A stretch of DNA of 58,596 nt, from assembly GCF_000375485.1 (NCBI RefSeq), contig NZ_AQXE01000013.1, positions 41,320 to 99,915 of the forward strand, written 5' to 3'. The position numbers and the translations under genes were made by a program. The notes beneath the pieces are model-generated. The model did no database searches, was not told the origin of the DNA, and was given only the letters and a program-made list of their open reading frames with translations. Positions 46,798-55,401 of this stretch are shown piece by piece. Position 1 is the stretch's first letter. Every line of letters starts with the position of its first letter. This DNA is from Desulfovibrio oxyclinae DSM 11498 (GTDB lineage Bacteria; Desulfobacterota; Desulfovibrionia; Desulfovibrionales; Desulfovibrionaceae).

Positions 46798-47465
46798 TTT
46801 ACTTCGTCAGCGGCATCGACACCGGGGTCGGCAAGACGGTCGCCACAGGCCTTATGCTCAAGTATCTGCTGGAGCAAGGGCAGAACGCGTCCGCTATCAA
46901 GCTCGTGCAGACGGGGCTGGCGGACGAACAGGGCGACCTGCCGGTGTATGCTTCCATGACCGGCTTGCGAGATTTCCCGCCATGCCCGGCCCGGTTTGAT
47001 TATCCCGCGGCCCCCGATCTGGCTGCCTCGCTTGAGGGGCAGAGCGTCGATCCCGGCGCGCTGGTGGAAGCCGTGGACCATGCGGCTGGGGAATATGAAA
47101 CGCTGCTCGTGGAAGGGGCTGGCGGTCTGGCCGTGCCCCTGACGTCAGAACAGACCTTTCTTGATCTTCTGGAGCGCACTCACTGGCCCGTCATCCTCGT
47201 GGCGAGCGCGCGGCTGGGCGGGCTCAACCATACGCTGTTGTCGCTTGAGACGCTGGCACGAAGGGGGCTCACGTTGCAGGGGATCGTGTTCAACGAATTG
47301 CCTCCGGTGGACTCGGTCATGCGCAGCCACGCCCTAGAAACCATGGGACGCGGGCTGCGTCGGCACGGCTTTGCCGAGCGCATTGTAACAATGCCCGCCC
47401 TCGCTTCTGGCGGGGACGGGCATCCTGAATCGGTTGCGGTGGATTTCTCGCCGCTATTTGGTTGA
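46794..47465 (+). CDS. bioD: Dethiobiotin synthetase BioD
   Basis: A 223-residue P-loop enzyme making dethiobiotin from DAPA, CO2 and ATP. The N terminus has the P-loop SGIDTGVGKTVATG, and VEGAGGLAVPL follows. It starts with GTG overlapping the bioA stop by 4 bases, so translation is coupled. Its end overlaps the convergent symporter gene by 12 bases. Confidence 0.92.
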   Translation: MIYFVSGIDTGVGKTVATGLMLKYLLEQGQNASAIKLVQTGLADEQGDLPVYASMTGLRDFPPCPARFDYPAAPDLAASLEGQSVDPGALVEAVDHAAGEYETLLVEGAGGLAVPLTSEQTFLDLLERTHWPVILVASARLGGLNHTLLSLETLARRGLTLQGIVFNELPPVDSVMRSHALETMGRGLRRHGFAERIVTMPALASGGDGHPESVAVDFSPLFG

Positions 47466-48779
47466 GAATGCGGACTGCGAGGCAGGCATGAAGCATGCGG
47501 CCACGCTCAAAACGGTGGAAGCGCCGAGGCCCGCGAGCGACAGCCACGAAGCCTCCGTGGCGCTTGCGGCCAGTGCCATTCCGCCGCCGACCACGGCAGC
47601 GGCCAGCAAGGGGCCGTGCGCCGGGGCAAAACGACCGCGTCCGAGCAGTCCCGCAGCCAGCGGGGGAACCAGTCCCGCCGTGAAGACCGAATAAGCCTCC
47701 AGAAGAATCCCGATGATATCCTGCCGCTTGAGAGCGATGGCGGTGGCCGCGACGCCGGTGATCACCACAATGCCGCGCACGTTCTTCACGCTTTTGCTGT
47801 GCATGAGGTCCAGCGAGACGATGGAGCCCACGGCCAGCAGGCAGGTGTCCGCCGAGGAGACGATGGCCGAGAGCAGAGCGAGCAGGAAGATGGTGGAGGC
47901 CATGGGGCCGAGATGTGCGGCGGCGACGGTGGTCAGCACGTCACCCTCGATGCCCGGCATGGCATGGGACGCCCACAGACCCACGGCGGTTATGGCCAGA
48001 CTCACCGGGATGATCAGCACGCCAGCGCTCAGGGATGCTTCTCGCGCGGCCCGGTTGCTTCTTGCCGTGAACAGGCGGCTGAAGATGATGGGGCAGATGA
48101 AATAGGAGCCGCCCACGAGCAGCATGAATTCCATGAGGTCGTAGGAGGAAAAGGCGTCGTTCACGGCCATGGGGGCGAGCGTATGCGCCGGAACCGGCGT
48201 GCCGCCGTAGAGGACGTACAGGAGCCAGCCGAGCCCCCCGGCGAGGATGCCGAACTGGAGCACGTCGGTGCGGATGACCGAATGCTGTCCGCCGAGAACC
48301 GCGTATCCGGTGATGACGGCCGCAATGGCGAGCGTCATGGAGAGGGTGTCAAAGCCCGAGATGGTGCCGGCGACCTTGGCGGCGGCCACGAACTGCGCGG
48401 CCACGATGCCGGTCCAGCCGGCTGCCACGACCACGGCGGCCACCTTGCGCATCCACGGTCCGGCCACCCGTTCGGCGAGGTCGGGCAGGGTGCTGGTCCC
48501 CAGCGCGCGCACCTTGTCGGAAAGGAAAAAGCCCTGCATTACCAGCCCAACGGCGCCGACGCCGAGCCACCAGAAGGCCGGGAATCCGGTGCCGTAAGCC
48601 ATGCCCACCACACCCATGGTGGAGCTGGCGCCCACCACGGAGGCCAGAATGGAAAGCGTCACCACGGGCGCGGATTTGCTTCTGCCCGCAAGTACGTAGT
48701 CGTCCCAGTTGCCGGAGCGTCGCCAGTCGAAAATGCCGATGCCCGCCAGAATCGCGAGATAGATGATGAGGGTTTCCAT
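47454..48779 (-). CDS. Sodium:solute symporter (SSS family)
   Basis: A 441-residue inner-membrane protein with about 12-13 hydrophobic segments. Family features include YVLAGRSKSAPVVTLSILASVVGASSTMG at the N terminus and the SSADTCLLAVGS unwound helix motif (SSAD) in the second half. It couples solute uptake to Na+. The substrate is unknown; it is shorter than sugar or proline symporters. It converges on bioD and is divergent from the radical SAM gene at 49024. Confidence 0.85.
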   Translation of the reverse strand: METLIIYLAILAGIGIFDWRRSGNWDDYVLAGRSKSAPVVTLSILASVVGASSTMGVVGMAYGTGFPAFWWLGVGAVGLVMQGFFLSDKVRALGTSTLPDLAERVAGPWMRKVAAVVVAAGWTGIVAAQFVAAAKVAGTISGFDTLSMTLAIAAVITGYAVLGGQHSVIRTDVLQFGILAGGLGWLLYVLYGGTPVPAHTLAPMAVNDAFSSYDLMEFMLLVGGSYFICPIIFSRLFTARSNRAAREASLSAGVLIIPVSLAITAVGLWASHAMPGIEGDVLTTVAAAHLGPMASTIFLLALLSAIVSSADTCLLAVGSIVSLDLMHSKSVKNVRGIVVITGVAATAIALKRQDIIGILLEAYSVFTAGLVPPLAAGLLGRGRFAPAHGPLLAAAVVGGGMALAASATEASWLSLAGLGASTVLSVAACFMPASQSAFSTK

Positions 48780-49023
48780 AGCCGATAGGCAATAGCGTCA
48801 TCCTCTCTGGCGAATCAAGCATAAAATGCTTGTTTTATTGAAGGTCGATGGACTGTGCGGGAATGGTCAATCCTTGCAGAATCGCATGGTGCCTATTTGT
48901 TGAAGGGGGTTGGGTCAGGGCTATATCGGCAGGAAAGTCGATTTGGCGCGGTTTTCGGGGCCGAGGATTATTGATCCGCCGAAATCCTTGCATTCAAACG
49001 CCGCTGAACCTATACACTAGGGC

Positions 49024-50286
49024 ATGGCTAGCAAGAAGAAACCACAACCGCGGATGCTGTTCGCCGACAAGGACGGACAGATATACGATCACCCTGACCT
49101 TCTGCTGCTGTGCAGGCGCGGCGACGAGTTCGGCCTGCCCAGACCCGACGAGATCATTCCACTTCCCGAAGAAAGCGAATTTTTCATGCTGCCGGGCCGT
49201 CACGCCATGGGCTACAACGCCGAGAGCGGGTCCGTGGAAGTGATGGAAGATCTGGCGGTGGCGGCGTTCGCCTGCCCCGCGCACACCGTCACCGGGGTCA
49301 GCGCCTACGAGAGCGACGAGGACGCCCCGGCGCTGCCTCTGCTTTCCTATGCGGCCATCGGCTATGCCGACGGCCGTTTTTGGATTTGTGCCAAGAAGGT
49401 GGACGAGGACCAGCGGCAGGTCTTTTCGAAGATCGCTCCGGACCGCGTCGAGGCGGGTGCGCATCAGCTCATGAAGGATTTTCCGGCGAACCGGCTGGTG
49501 AGTCATCTGGCGGGTTGCGCCCTGACCCACGGCTGTCCCGCCGCCAAGAACCTCGCGCTGGGCCGTTTCGAATGCCCGCTGCCCACCGCGCAGACCTGCA
49601 ATGCCCGCTGCGTCGGGTGCATCTCCGAGCAGCCGGAGGATTCCGGCTTTCCCTCGCCGCAGTGCCGCATCAAATTTCGGCCCACGCCGGAAGAAATCGT
49701 GCAGATCATGCAGCGACATGAATCCCGCGAGAGGCGGCCCATATTCTCTTTCGGACAGGGATGCGAGGGTGAGCCGCTCATGGAAGCGGAGCTCATCGCC
49801 GAGGCGGTGAAATCCTATCGCGACGAGGGCGGTACAGGAACGGTCAACATCAACACCAACGGGTCCCGGCCCCAGACGCTGCCCGCGCTTAAGCTCGCAG
49901 GCGTCAACTCGCTGCGCATAAGTCTGAACAGTACGCGCAAGGACCTTTACGAAGCCTACTACCGCCCCGTGAATTATGCGTGGGAGGATGTGCGCGAGAC
50001 CATCCGGCGCGCGCACGAGGTGGGCATGTTCGTCTCGCTGAACCTGCTGTTCTTCCCAGGCGTCACCGACACTGAGGAGGAGTTCGATTCCATAGTGGAG
50101 CTGGGCGAAGAGACCCGGTTCGACTTCATTCAGCTCAGGAACCTGAACATGGACCCGGAGCTGTACATGAACCTCGCCAAGCCTTTCGTGAACGGGCCGA
50201 GCATGGGCTTCAACAACTTCCGCAAGAGACTGCGCAAGGCGTTGCCCTGGATCAAGTTCGGCTACTTCAATCCCTATCTCGGATAA
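49024..50286 (+). CDS. Radical SAM protein, unknown substrate
   Basis: A 420-residue protein. The radical SAM cluster motif CNARCVGC (Cys192, Cys196, Cys199) is preceded by an unusual, roughly 190-residue N-terminal region with HLAGCALTHGCP. The core continues with FSFGQGCEGEPLME, NINTNGSRPQ and SLRISLNSTRKDLYEAYYRP, similar to MoaA/NifB-type enzymes. No C-terminal SPASM cysteine cluster is seen. It stands alone with a bidirectional terminator after it. Confidence 0.75.
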   Translation: MASKKKPQPRMLFADKDGQIYDHPDLLLLCRRGDEFGLPRPDEIIPLPEESEFFMLPGRHAMGYNAESGSVEVMEDLAVAAFACPAHTVTGVSAYESDEDAPALPLLSYAAIGYADGRFWICAKKVDEDQRQVFSKIAPDRVEAGAHQLMKDFPANRLVSHLAGCALTHGCPAAKNLALGRFECPLPTAQTCNARCVGCISEQPEDSGFPSPQCRIKFRPTPEEIVQIMQRHESRERRPIFSFGQGCEGEPLMEAELIAEAVKSYRDEGGTGTVNINTNGSRPQTLPALKLAGVNSLRISLNSTRKDLYEAYYRPVNYAWEDVRETIRRAHEVGMFVSLNLLFFPGVTDTEEEFDSIVELGEETRFDFIQLRNLNMDPELYMNLAKPFVNGPSMGFNNFRKRLRKALPWIKFGYFNPYLG

Positions 50287-50291
50287 AACGG

Positions 50292-50319
50292 ACCCCGGCG
50301 CCTAGGCGTCGGGGTTTTC
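50292..50319. terminator. Bidirectional terminator
   Basis: ACCCCGGCGCC and GGCGTCGGGGT pair with one mismatch around no more than two bases, followed by TTTT on the plus strand and preceded by an AAAA run. It serves the converging radical SAM gene and the 79-residue gene, whose stop codon lies inside the stem. Confidence 0.8.
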
Positions 50320-50541
50320 AAATCTCTGTGAGATGATCTCGGCATCCTCGGGGCGCGCATGCGCGTTCAGTCCCTTGGAGCCGCCGTGGCAGACGAATTC
50401 CTTGTCGCGGGTTTGGACGTAGCCTGCAGAAAGCACGCGTGTGTAGGGCATTTGTTCGCGCATGTCCGCGTGGTTGATGCGGCCGGGGAAGATCACCGGG
50501 ATGGGTGCTCCGGAAAAGTCTTCAAAGATGATGTATTTCAT
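50302..50541 (-). CDS. Small conserved-looking protein, unknown function
   Basis: A 79-residue protein with a good GGAG ribosome binding site. It begins MKYIIFEDFSGAPIPVIFPG and contains RDKEFVCHGGSKGLNA. One Cys, no membrane segment or known motif. The stop lies inside a terminator stem, so the message ends immediately. The composition and RBS support a real gene. Confidence 0.6.
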   Translation of the reverse strand: MKYIIFEDFSGAPIPVIFPGRINHADMREQMPYTRVLSAGYVQTRDKEFVCHGGSKGLNAHARPEDAEIISQRFENPDA

Positions 50542-50596
50542 GGGCGTGTCTCCTTGAGTGTAGCGGGAGTGTATCGTGCCGCGAGGACTCCTGCAA

Positions 50597-51694
50597 TCAC
50601 TCTTGCCTGTTATAGAGTGGCGCGTACTGGGCTGCCATGCGTTTGGCGTCGAAACGTTTGCCGCCCTTCAGGAAGGCCGTGTGTCCCACCCTGCGCGCCT
50701 GCGATGCGTGTTCCAGCAGGTCCGAGACCGCTTCGCCGAATTCTTCCGGGTCCGTCTTGACCAGAAAGCCGGTGGTGCCGTCGTCGATCTGTTCGGGGAC
50801 CCCGCCGACGGGGGAGGCCACTACGGGCTGACCGTGGGACATGGCTTCCAGAATCAGCAGGGAGTGGTTGTCCGCCAGAGTGGGATAGACAAAGCAGTCG
50901 CAGGCGTCCATGAGCGTTCCGAGTTTTTCACGGTCCACATAGGGCCACAGTGTCAGGCCGTCCTGTTCTCCGGCGGTGTCGCCGCCCACGGCGAATCCCA
51001 CCGCGCCGGGCTGGCGCCGTTTGATTTCCCGCCAGTACACCGGCCATGCCTCACCGGATTTGTAGGCCGCGCGCATGCCGCCGTGCGCCGCAAAGAGCAC
51101 TGCCCGCGCGTTGGGATGCAGCCCCAGAGCAGCCCGAGCAGCCTGTTTGTCCGGCGGCGACTCGGGCCACGGGATGCCGTTGGGAATGATTCGTACCTTG
51201 TGGCCCGGCAGGGCTTCCCGTGCCAGTGTTGCCAGCCAGCGCGAGGGGGAGACCAGCGTCGGTTGCAGTCTGTCCAGTCGTTCGCGTCGGATGCGGCGGT
51301 TCTCGAAAGATGCCGGAAAGCCTCTGGGGCAAGGGTCCTCGCAGTCCTTTGCAAAGTGCGGGCAGTCCAGCGGAAAGGGGCAGCCGCCCGTGATGAGGTT
51401 GCAGTCATGCAGGGTTATGACGCAGCGCGTGTCCCGCGGGATGGATTTGAGCAGCGATGGCCAGTCCGCGCTGGCGTGCAGGTGCGGCACCTGATCCGGC
51501 TCCAGCCTGCGGCCGAAGTCGATGGGCTGGGTGCCGGTGAACGCGGTGTCTTCGGGGATCTCGAAGCTCATGCGCGCGTCAATGCCGTCGCCCTGCTGGC
51601 AGTCGCGCAGAATCTGGGCCACGCGTCGTGCGCCGCCGCGTTTCTGAAGGGCCGTATGGTGGATGATCTTCGCCTTGGGGTCCGAGTGCGGCAC
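50597..51694 (-). CDS. GT-B glycosyltransferase (GT4-like)
   Basis: A 365-residue glycosyltransferase. The C-terminal half carries IIPNGIPWP, VLFAAHGGMRAA, and the donor-binding ILEAMSHGQPVVASPVGGVPE, giving the GT4 EX7E-type region. The N-terminal half has an unusual CPFPLDCPHFAKDCEDPCP Cys cluster, which may bind metal or is a family quirk seen in some wcaC-like enzymes. It starts with GTG; GGAGGA lies within the end of the upstream gene. The acceptor is unknown. Confidence 0.8.
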   Translation of the reverse strand: MPHSDPKAKIIHHTALQKRGGARRVAQILRDCQQGDGIDARMSFEIPEDTAFTGTQPIDFGRRLEPDQVPHLHASADWPSLLKSIPRDTRCVITLHDCNLITGGCPFPLDCPHFAKDCEDPCPRGFPASFENRRIRRERLDRLQPTLVSPSRWLATLAREALPGHKVRIIPNGIPWPESPPDKQAARAALGLHPNARAVLFAAHGGMRAAYKSGEAWPVYWREIKRRQPGAVGFAVGGDTAGEQDGLTLWPYVDREKLGTLMDACDCFVYPTLADNHSLLILEAMSHGQPVVASPVGGVPEQIDDGTTGFLVKTDPEEFGEAVSDLLEHASQARRVGHTAFLKGGKRFDAKRMAAQYAPLYNRQE

Positions 51695-51695
51695 G

Positions 51696-54398
51696 CTACT
51701 GATCCTCCGACAGGTCGAGCGTCATGTCCACCACGTCCCGGTCATCCGGATCCGGGCTGATTTTGAAGCCAAATTTTTTCGCCAGTCCCTGCATGGCCTT
51801 GTTCTCGGCCAGCGTCTGGCCCGTGAGCTCCTCGGTGCCGCGCATTCGCGTGTATTCGATGCCTTTGTGGAACAGCAGGCTGCCCAGCCCGGTTCCCTTC
51901 TGGTCGGAGCGGACCACGATGGCGAATTCCGCCTCAGAGTTGTCGGGCCGCGTATTGGTACGCATGACGCCGAGAGTCTCCGGGTTGCCACTTTCATCCG
52001 GTGCGGTTGCGATGAAGGCCATTTCGCGGTCGTAGTCGATCTGCGTGAAGCGGGCCAGGTCCTTGTGGTCGAAGTCCCGGCGGACCACGCCGAAGAAGCG
52101 CATCCGCAGATCCTCGTCGGAAAGCCTTGCCAGAAATTCCCGGTGCGTGGATTCGTCCTCGGGACGGATCGGGCGCAGGGTGACCTTGCGGCCGTCGCGA
52201 GTCTGGACGCATTCCTCCAGTTCACGGGGATACGGCCGGATGGCGAGTCGCGACTGGCCGTCCTTGTCGTAAGGGGCGACGCTGATGTCAGCGCCGAGGG
52301 CCAGAACCCCCTCGTTGTCCGCGTAGAGCGGGTTGATGTCCAGATTGCTGATCTGAGGCACGTCGATGAGCAGCTGGGAAATCTGAATCAGCGTGAGGCA
52401 GATGTCGTCGATGTCGGCGGGCGGCTGCGTGGGCGTGCCGGAGAGCAGGTGGCTGATGCGTGTACGGCGGACCGCCTCGCGGGCCAGCGTCATGGACAGC
52501 GGCGGTAGCGCGAGGGCCGAGTCCTGAATGACCTCGCGGGCCATGCCGCCGTGGCCGGTCTTGAGGACAGGGCCGAAGACCGGGTCGGTCTCGGCGGCGA
52601 CGAACAGCTCGTGCGCCCCGGGCCTGCGTCCCATCTTCTGCACGATGAAGCCTTCGATATAAGCGTCGGGCCGTTCCCGGTTCACCCGGGCCAGAAGCGT
52701 GGCCGCGCCTTCCCAGACGCGTTCGGGCGTTTCAAGGTCCAGCAGGACGCCGCCCACGTGGAATGGCTGGGAAATCTGGGGCGAGCGCACTTTCACGGCC
52801 ACCGGATATCCCAGTTCGTCCGCCGCGATGACCGCCTCCTTGGCGGAAACCGCGAAGCGGGTTTCCACCACCGGGATGCCGTAGGCCGCGAGCACGTCCT
52901 TGGCTTCGGTCTCGCTCAGCTCCGAGCGGTTTTCGTTCAGTGCTTTTTCCACCACGTTGCGCGCAGTGGTGGTATCCGGGAAAAAGTCGGTGGGCAGGGA
53001 GTCCGGGGCCTCCATGAGCAGGTTCTGGCTCAACCGGTAATCCGCGAGGTGCAGGAAGGCCCGTACGGCTTGTGTGAGTGACTCGTAAGTCGGGATGCCC
53101 GCGCTCGCGAATTCCGCACGGGCCGCATCGGAAGCGTCGCCGGAGCCGAGCCATGCGGTCAGCACCAGCTTTTTCACGCGCTTCAGCGCCTTGGCGACCG
53201 CAGCCGCGGTTTCGGCCTCGGGCTGGGCGGCCCACGGGACATGCATCACCAGCACCGCGTCCACCCCCTTGTCCTTCACCAGCGCCTTGAGCGCCTCGGA
53301 GTAGGTCTCGCCGTCAGCGTTGAAGGGGATGCCCACAGGATTGACCGCAGCGTTCCTGCCTCCGGGGAGCGCTTCGAGCGCCTTGCGTGTCTCCTCGGAG
53401 AATTCAGCCATCTCGCCGCCGCCTGCCAGCAGCCGATCGGCGGCCATGACGCCCGCGCTCGCGCCGTTGGTCAGCACTGCAAGACGGCGTCCCTTGGCGT
53501 GTCTCGGGGTGGAAACGGTGCGGGCCGCGTCGAAAAGTTCGTCGATGGTTTCCACGCGCAGCATCCCCGCGCGCCGGAAAGCCACGTCGTATATCTCACC
53601 CGTCAGGCCGGGGACGCAGGGGCCCTGGTCAAGCGAGCAGGAGGGCAGGGCGTCCAGCGCCTTGCCGGGACGAAGCACCAGCACGGGCTTGTTGCGTGAT
53701 GCCGCTCGTGCAGCGCTCATGAACTCTCGCGCGTCGTGGATGGCTTCCACGTAGACCATGATGGAGCGCGTCATGGGGTCGGTGCCGAGATAGTCGATGA
53801 TGTCGGCGAAGGTCACGTCGAGGCGCGCGCCAAGCGCCACCAGATGCGAAAACCCCACGCCCTTGTCGCGCGCCCAGTCCACGACCGTGGCGAACAGACT
53901 GTCGGACTGCGAGATGAAGGCCAACTTGCCGGGGGTGGCCCGGGAGTGGGAGAGCGTGGCGTTGAGATTGAGCGAGGGGACCATGAAGCCGAGGCTCTTG
54001 GGTCCGAGGATCCGCATGTCCGGGGGGGTGGCGACGCTTCTGACGGTCTTGCGGAATTCTTCCCGCTCGCCGGGAGCCATGCGGGAAAAGCCGGATCCCA
54101 CGAGCACCGCGGCCCGAGTGCCTCGATCACGCAGGGAGCGCAGCACGTCGGGGACGTCGTCCAGCGGGTCGGCGATGACTGCGAGGTCCGGAGTTTTTGG
54201 CAGATCGTTCACGTTCTTGTAGGTAAGCACGCCGGAGATGGCTTCGGCCTTGGCGGAAACAGGCATGACGGGACCGGAAAAGCCGCCGCCCATCAGATTT
54301 TTCATGACGAGGCCGCCGGGATCCGCCGGATCGTTGGTGGCTCCGGTGACTGCCACGGACTTCGGATTGAAGAGATGGTCCAGGTTGATAACGCTCAT
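51696..54398 (-). CDS. Acyl-CoA synthetase-like/GNAT fusion (Pat-like lysine acetyltransferase)
   Basis: A 900-residue fusion. It comprises a CoA-binding domain (1-130), a succinyl-CoA-ligase-like region (130-460), an ATP-grasp domain (about 480-700) and a C-terminal GNAT acetyltransferase (about 725-885; SDQKGTGLGSLL is the acetyl-CoA loop). In ADP-forming acyl-CoA synthetases a conserved SHTG carries the phospho-His; here the aligned residues are SLDQG (255-259), so the His is missing. This matches the Pat/YfiQ enzymes, in which the synthetase part is a sensor rather than a catalyst. The ATG at 54398 has AGAGG upstream. Confidence 0.82.
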   Translation of the reverse strand: MSVINLDHLFNPKSVAVTGATNDPADPGGLVMKNLMGGGFSGPVMPVSAKAEAISGVLTYKNVNDLPKTPDLAVIADPLDDVPDVLRSLRDRGTRAAVLVGSGFSRMAPGEREEFRKTVRSVATPPDMRILGPKSLGFMVPSLNLNATLSHSRATPGKLAFISQSDSLFATVVDWARDKGVGFSHLVALGARLDVTFADIIDYLGTDPMTRSIMVYVEAIHDAREFMSAARAASRNKPVLVLRPGKALDALPSCSLDQGPCVPGLTGEIYDVAFRRAGMLRVETIDELFDAARTVSTPRHAKGRRLAVLTNGASAGVMAADRLLAGGGEMAEFSEETRKALEALPGGRNAAVNPVGIPFNADGETYSEALKALVKDKGVDAVLVMHVPWAAQPEAETAAAVAKALKRVKKLVLTAWLGSGDASDAARAEFASAGIPTYESLTQAVRAFLHLADYRLSQNLLMEAPDSLPTDFFPDTTTARNVVEKALNENRSELSETEAKDVLAAYGIPVVETRFAVSAKEAVIAADELGYPVAVKVRSPQISQPFHVGGVLLDLETPERVWEGAATLLARVNRERPDAYIEGFIVQKMGRRPGAHELFVAAETDPVFGPVLKTGHGGMAREVIQDSALALPPLSMTLAREAVRRTRISHLLSGTPTQPPADIDDICLTLIQISQLLIDVPQISNLDINPLYADNEGVLALGADISVAPYDKDGQSRLAIRPYPRELEECVQTRDGRKVTLRPIRPEDESTHREFLARLSDEDLRMRFFGVVRRDFDHKDLARFTQIDYDREMAFIATAPDESGNPETLGVMRTNTRPDNSEAEFAIVVRSDQKGTGLGSLLFHKGIEYTRMRGTEELTGQTLAENKAMQGLAKKFGFKISPDPDDRDVVDMTLDLSEDQ

Positions 54399-54544
54399 GT
54401 GCCTCTCTGCGGGTTGAATGCGTGGGCGAATCAATACTTCGGCAACGTATCCTGTTTTTAAGCTCCTGCGCAACCATGACCGTGCCCGCGGGCCGGAACA
54501 GAGCAGGATTGGATTCGGGCTCGCAGTTGTGGTATACAGGATAC

Positions 54545-55324
54545 ATGAAATCCTTTTCCATAGCATTGCTGGCTGCGCTGCTGCTGGTGTTTCCCGGAAC
54601 CGCAGCGCGGGCCGATCATCTGGAAGTGGTGACGCTTGAAGCCCCGCCGCTGGTTTACACGCTTGGCGATTCGGTGCACGGAGCCCTGGTGGATGTAGTG
54701 CGCGAAGGGCTCAACCGCATGGGGTATCATTTTGAAATACGCGTGGTGCCGTGGAAGCGGGCCGTGAACAGTGTGCGTACCGGCGAAGCCGACGCCATAT
54801 TCTATGCTGTGAAGACAGCGGAACGGGAGCGGTTTTTACGCTACCCGCAAGAGCCGTTGTGGGTGGAGCGGACCGTTGCGGTTGTACTCAGCGGAACGGA
54901 CCATGTGCTGAAAAGCGATCTGTCCAATGCTTCGGACATCAGACTGGGTGTCGGGCGCGGGTATTACTACGGGCCGAGGCTGGAGCGCATTCTCACGGGC
55001 GACGTGTTCAAGCGAATCGAACCTGCGGCAAAGGCTGCGGACAATATGGCCAAGCTGCTCGGCGGCAGACTGGATGCCTTTCTGACGGACTACCTGCACG
55101 CGACCCGCATCCTGCGCGACTTCGTTCTCGGTGAGCGGTTCGACATCGTGCGGAACGAGGACCATTCTCCGGCGTTTCTGGATACGGTCCCGGCCTATCT
55201 GGCCTTTTCGAAACAAGCCGTCACCGAAGAACTGGCGGACGGCTTTTCCCACGTGCTCAAAAGGATGAAGACCGACGGCACGTACGATGCCATCATGAGA
55301 CGGCACGGTATTGAAGGATTCTGA
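54545..55324 (+). CDS. Periplasmic solute-binding protein (SBP_bac_3-like), orphan
   Basis: A 259-residue protein with a signal peptide (MKSFSIALLAALLLVFPGTAARA). The mature part resembles the amino-acid binding family 3: VTLEAPPLVYTLGDSVHGALVDVVREGLNRMG and VRTGEADAIFYAVKTAERE. No ABC permease or ATPase is next to it. It may serve a remote transporter or a sensor. The longer frame upstream of 54545 lacks a signal. The gene is followed by a terminator. Confidence 0.8.
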   Translation: MKSFSIALLAALLLVFPGTAARADHLEVVTLEAPPLVYTLGDSVHGALVDVVREGLNRMGYHFEIRVVPWKRAVNSVRTGEADAIFYAVKTAERERFLRYPQEPLWVERTVAVVLSGTDHVLKSDLSNASDIRLGVGRGYYYGPRLERILTGDVFKRIEPAAKAADNMAKLLGGRLDAFLTDYLHATRILRDFVLGERFDIVRNEDHSPAFLDTVPAYLAFSKQAVTEELADGFSHVLKRMKTDGTYDAIMRRHGIEGF

Positions 55325-55345
55325 TAGTATTGAACGATCAGGAAC

Positions 55346-55387
55346 AAAAAAAGACCCGCCCGCCGGTAATCCGGCAGCGGGCCTTTT
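55346..55387. terminator. Bidirectional terminator between the binding protein and gltA
   Basis: CCCGC-cc-GCCGG and CCGGC-a-GCGGG stem with TAAT loop (55355-55381), T-rich on both flanks (AAAAAAA before, CTTTT after). It ends both converging genes. Confidence 0.8.
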
Positions 55388-55401
55388 GACGTTGCAGGTA
55401 T

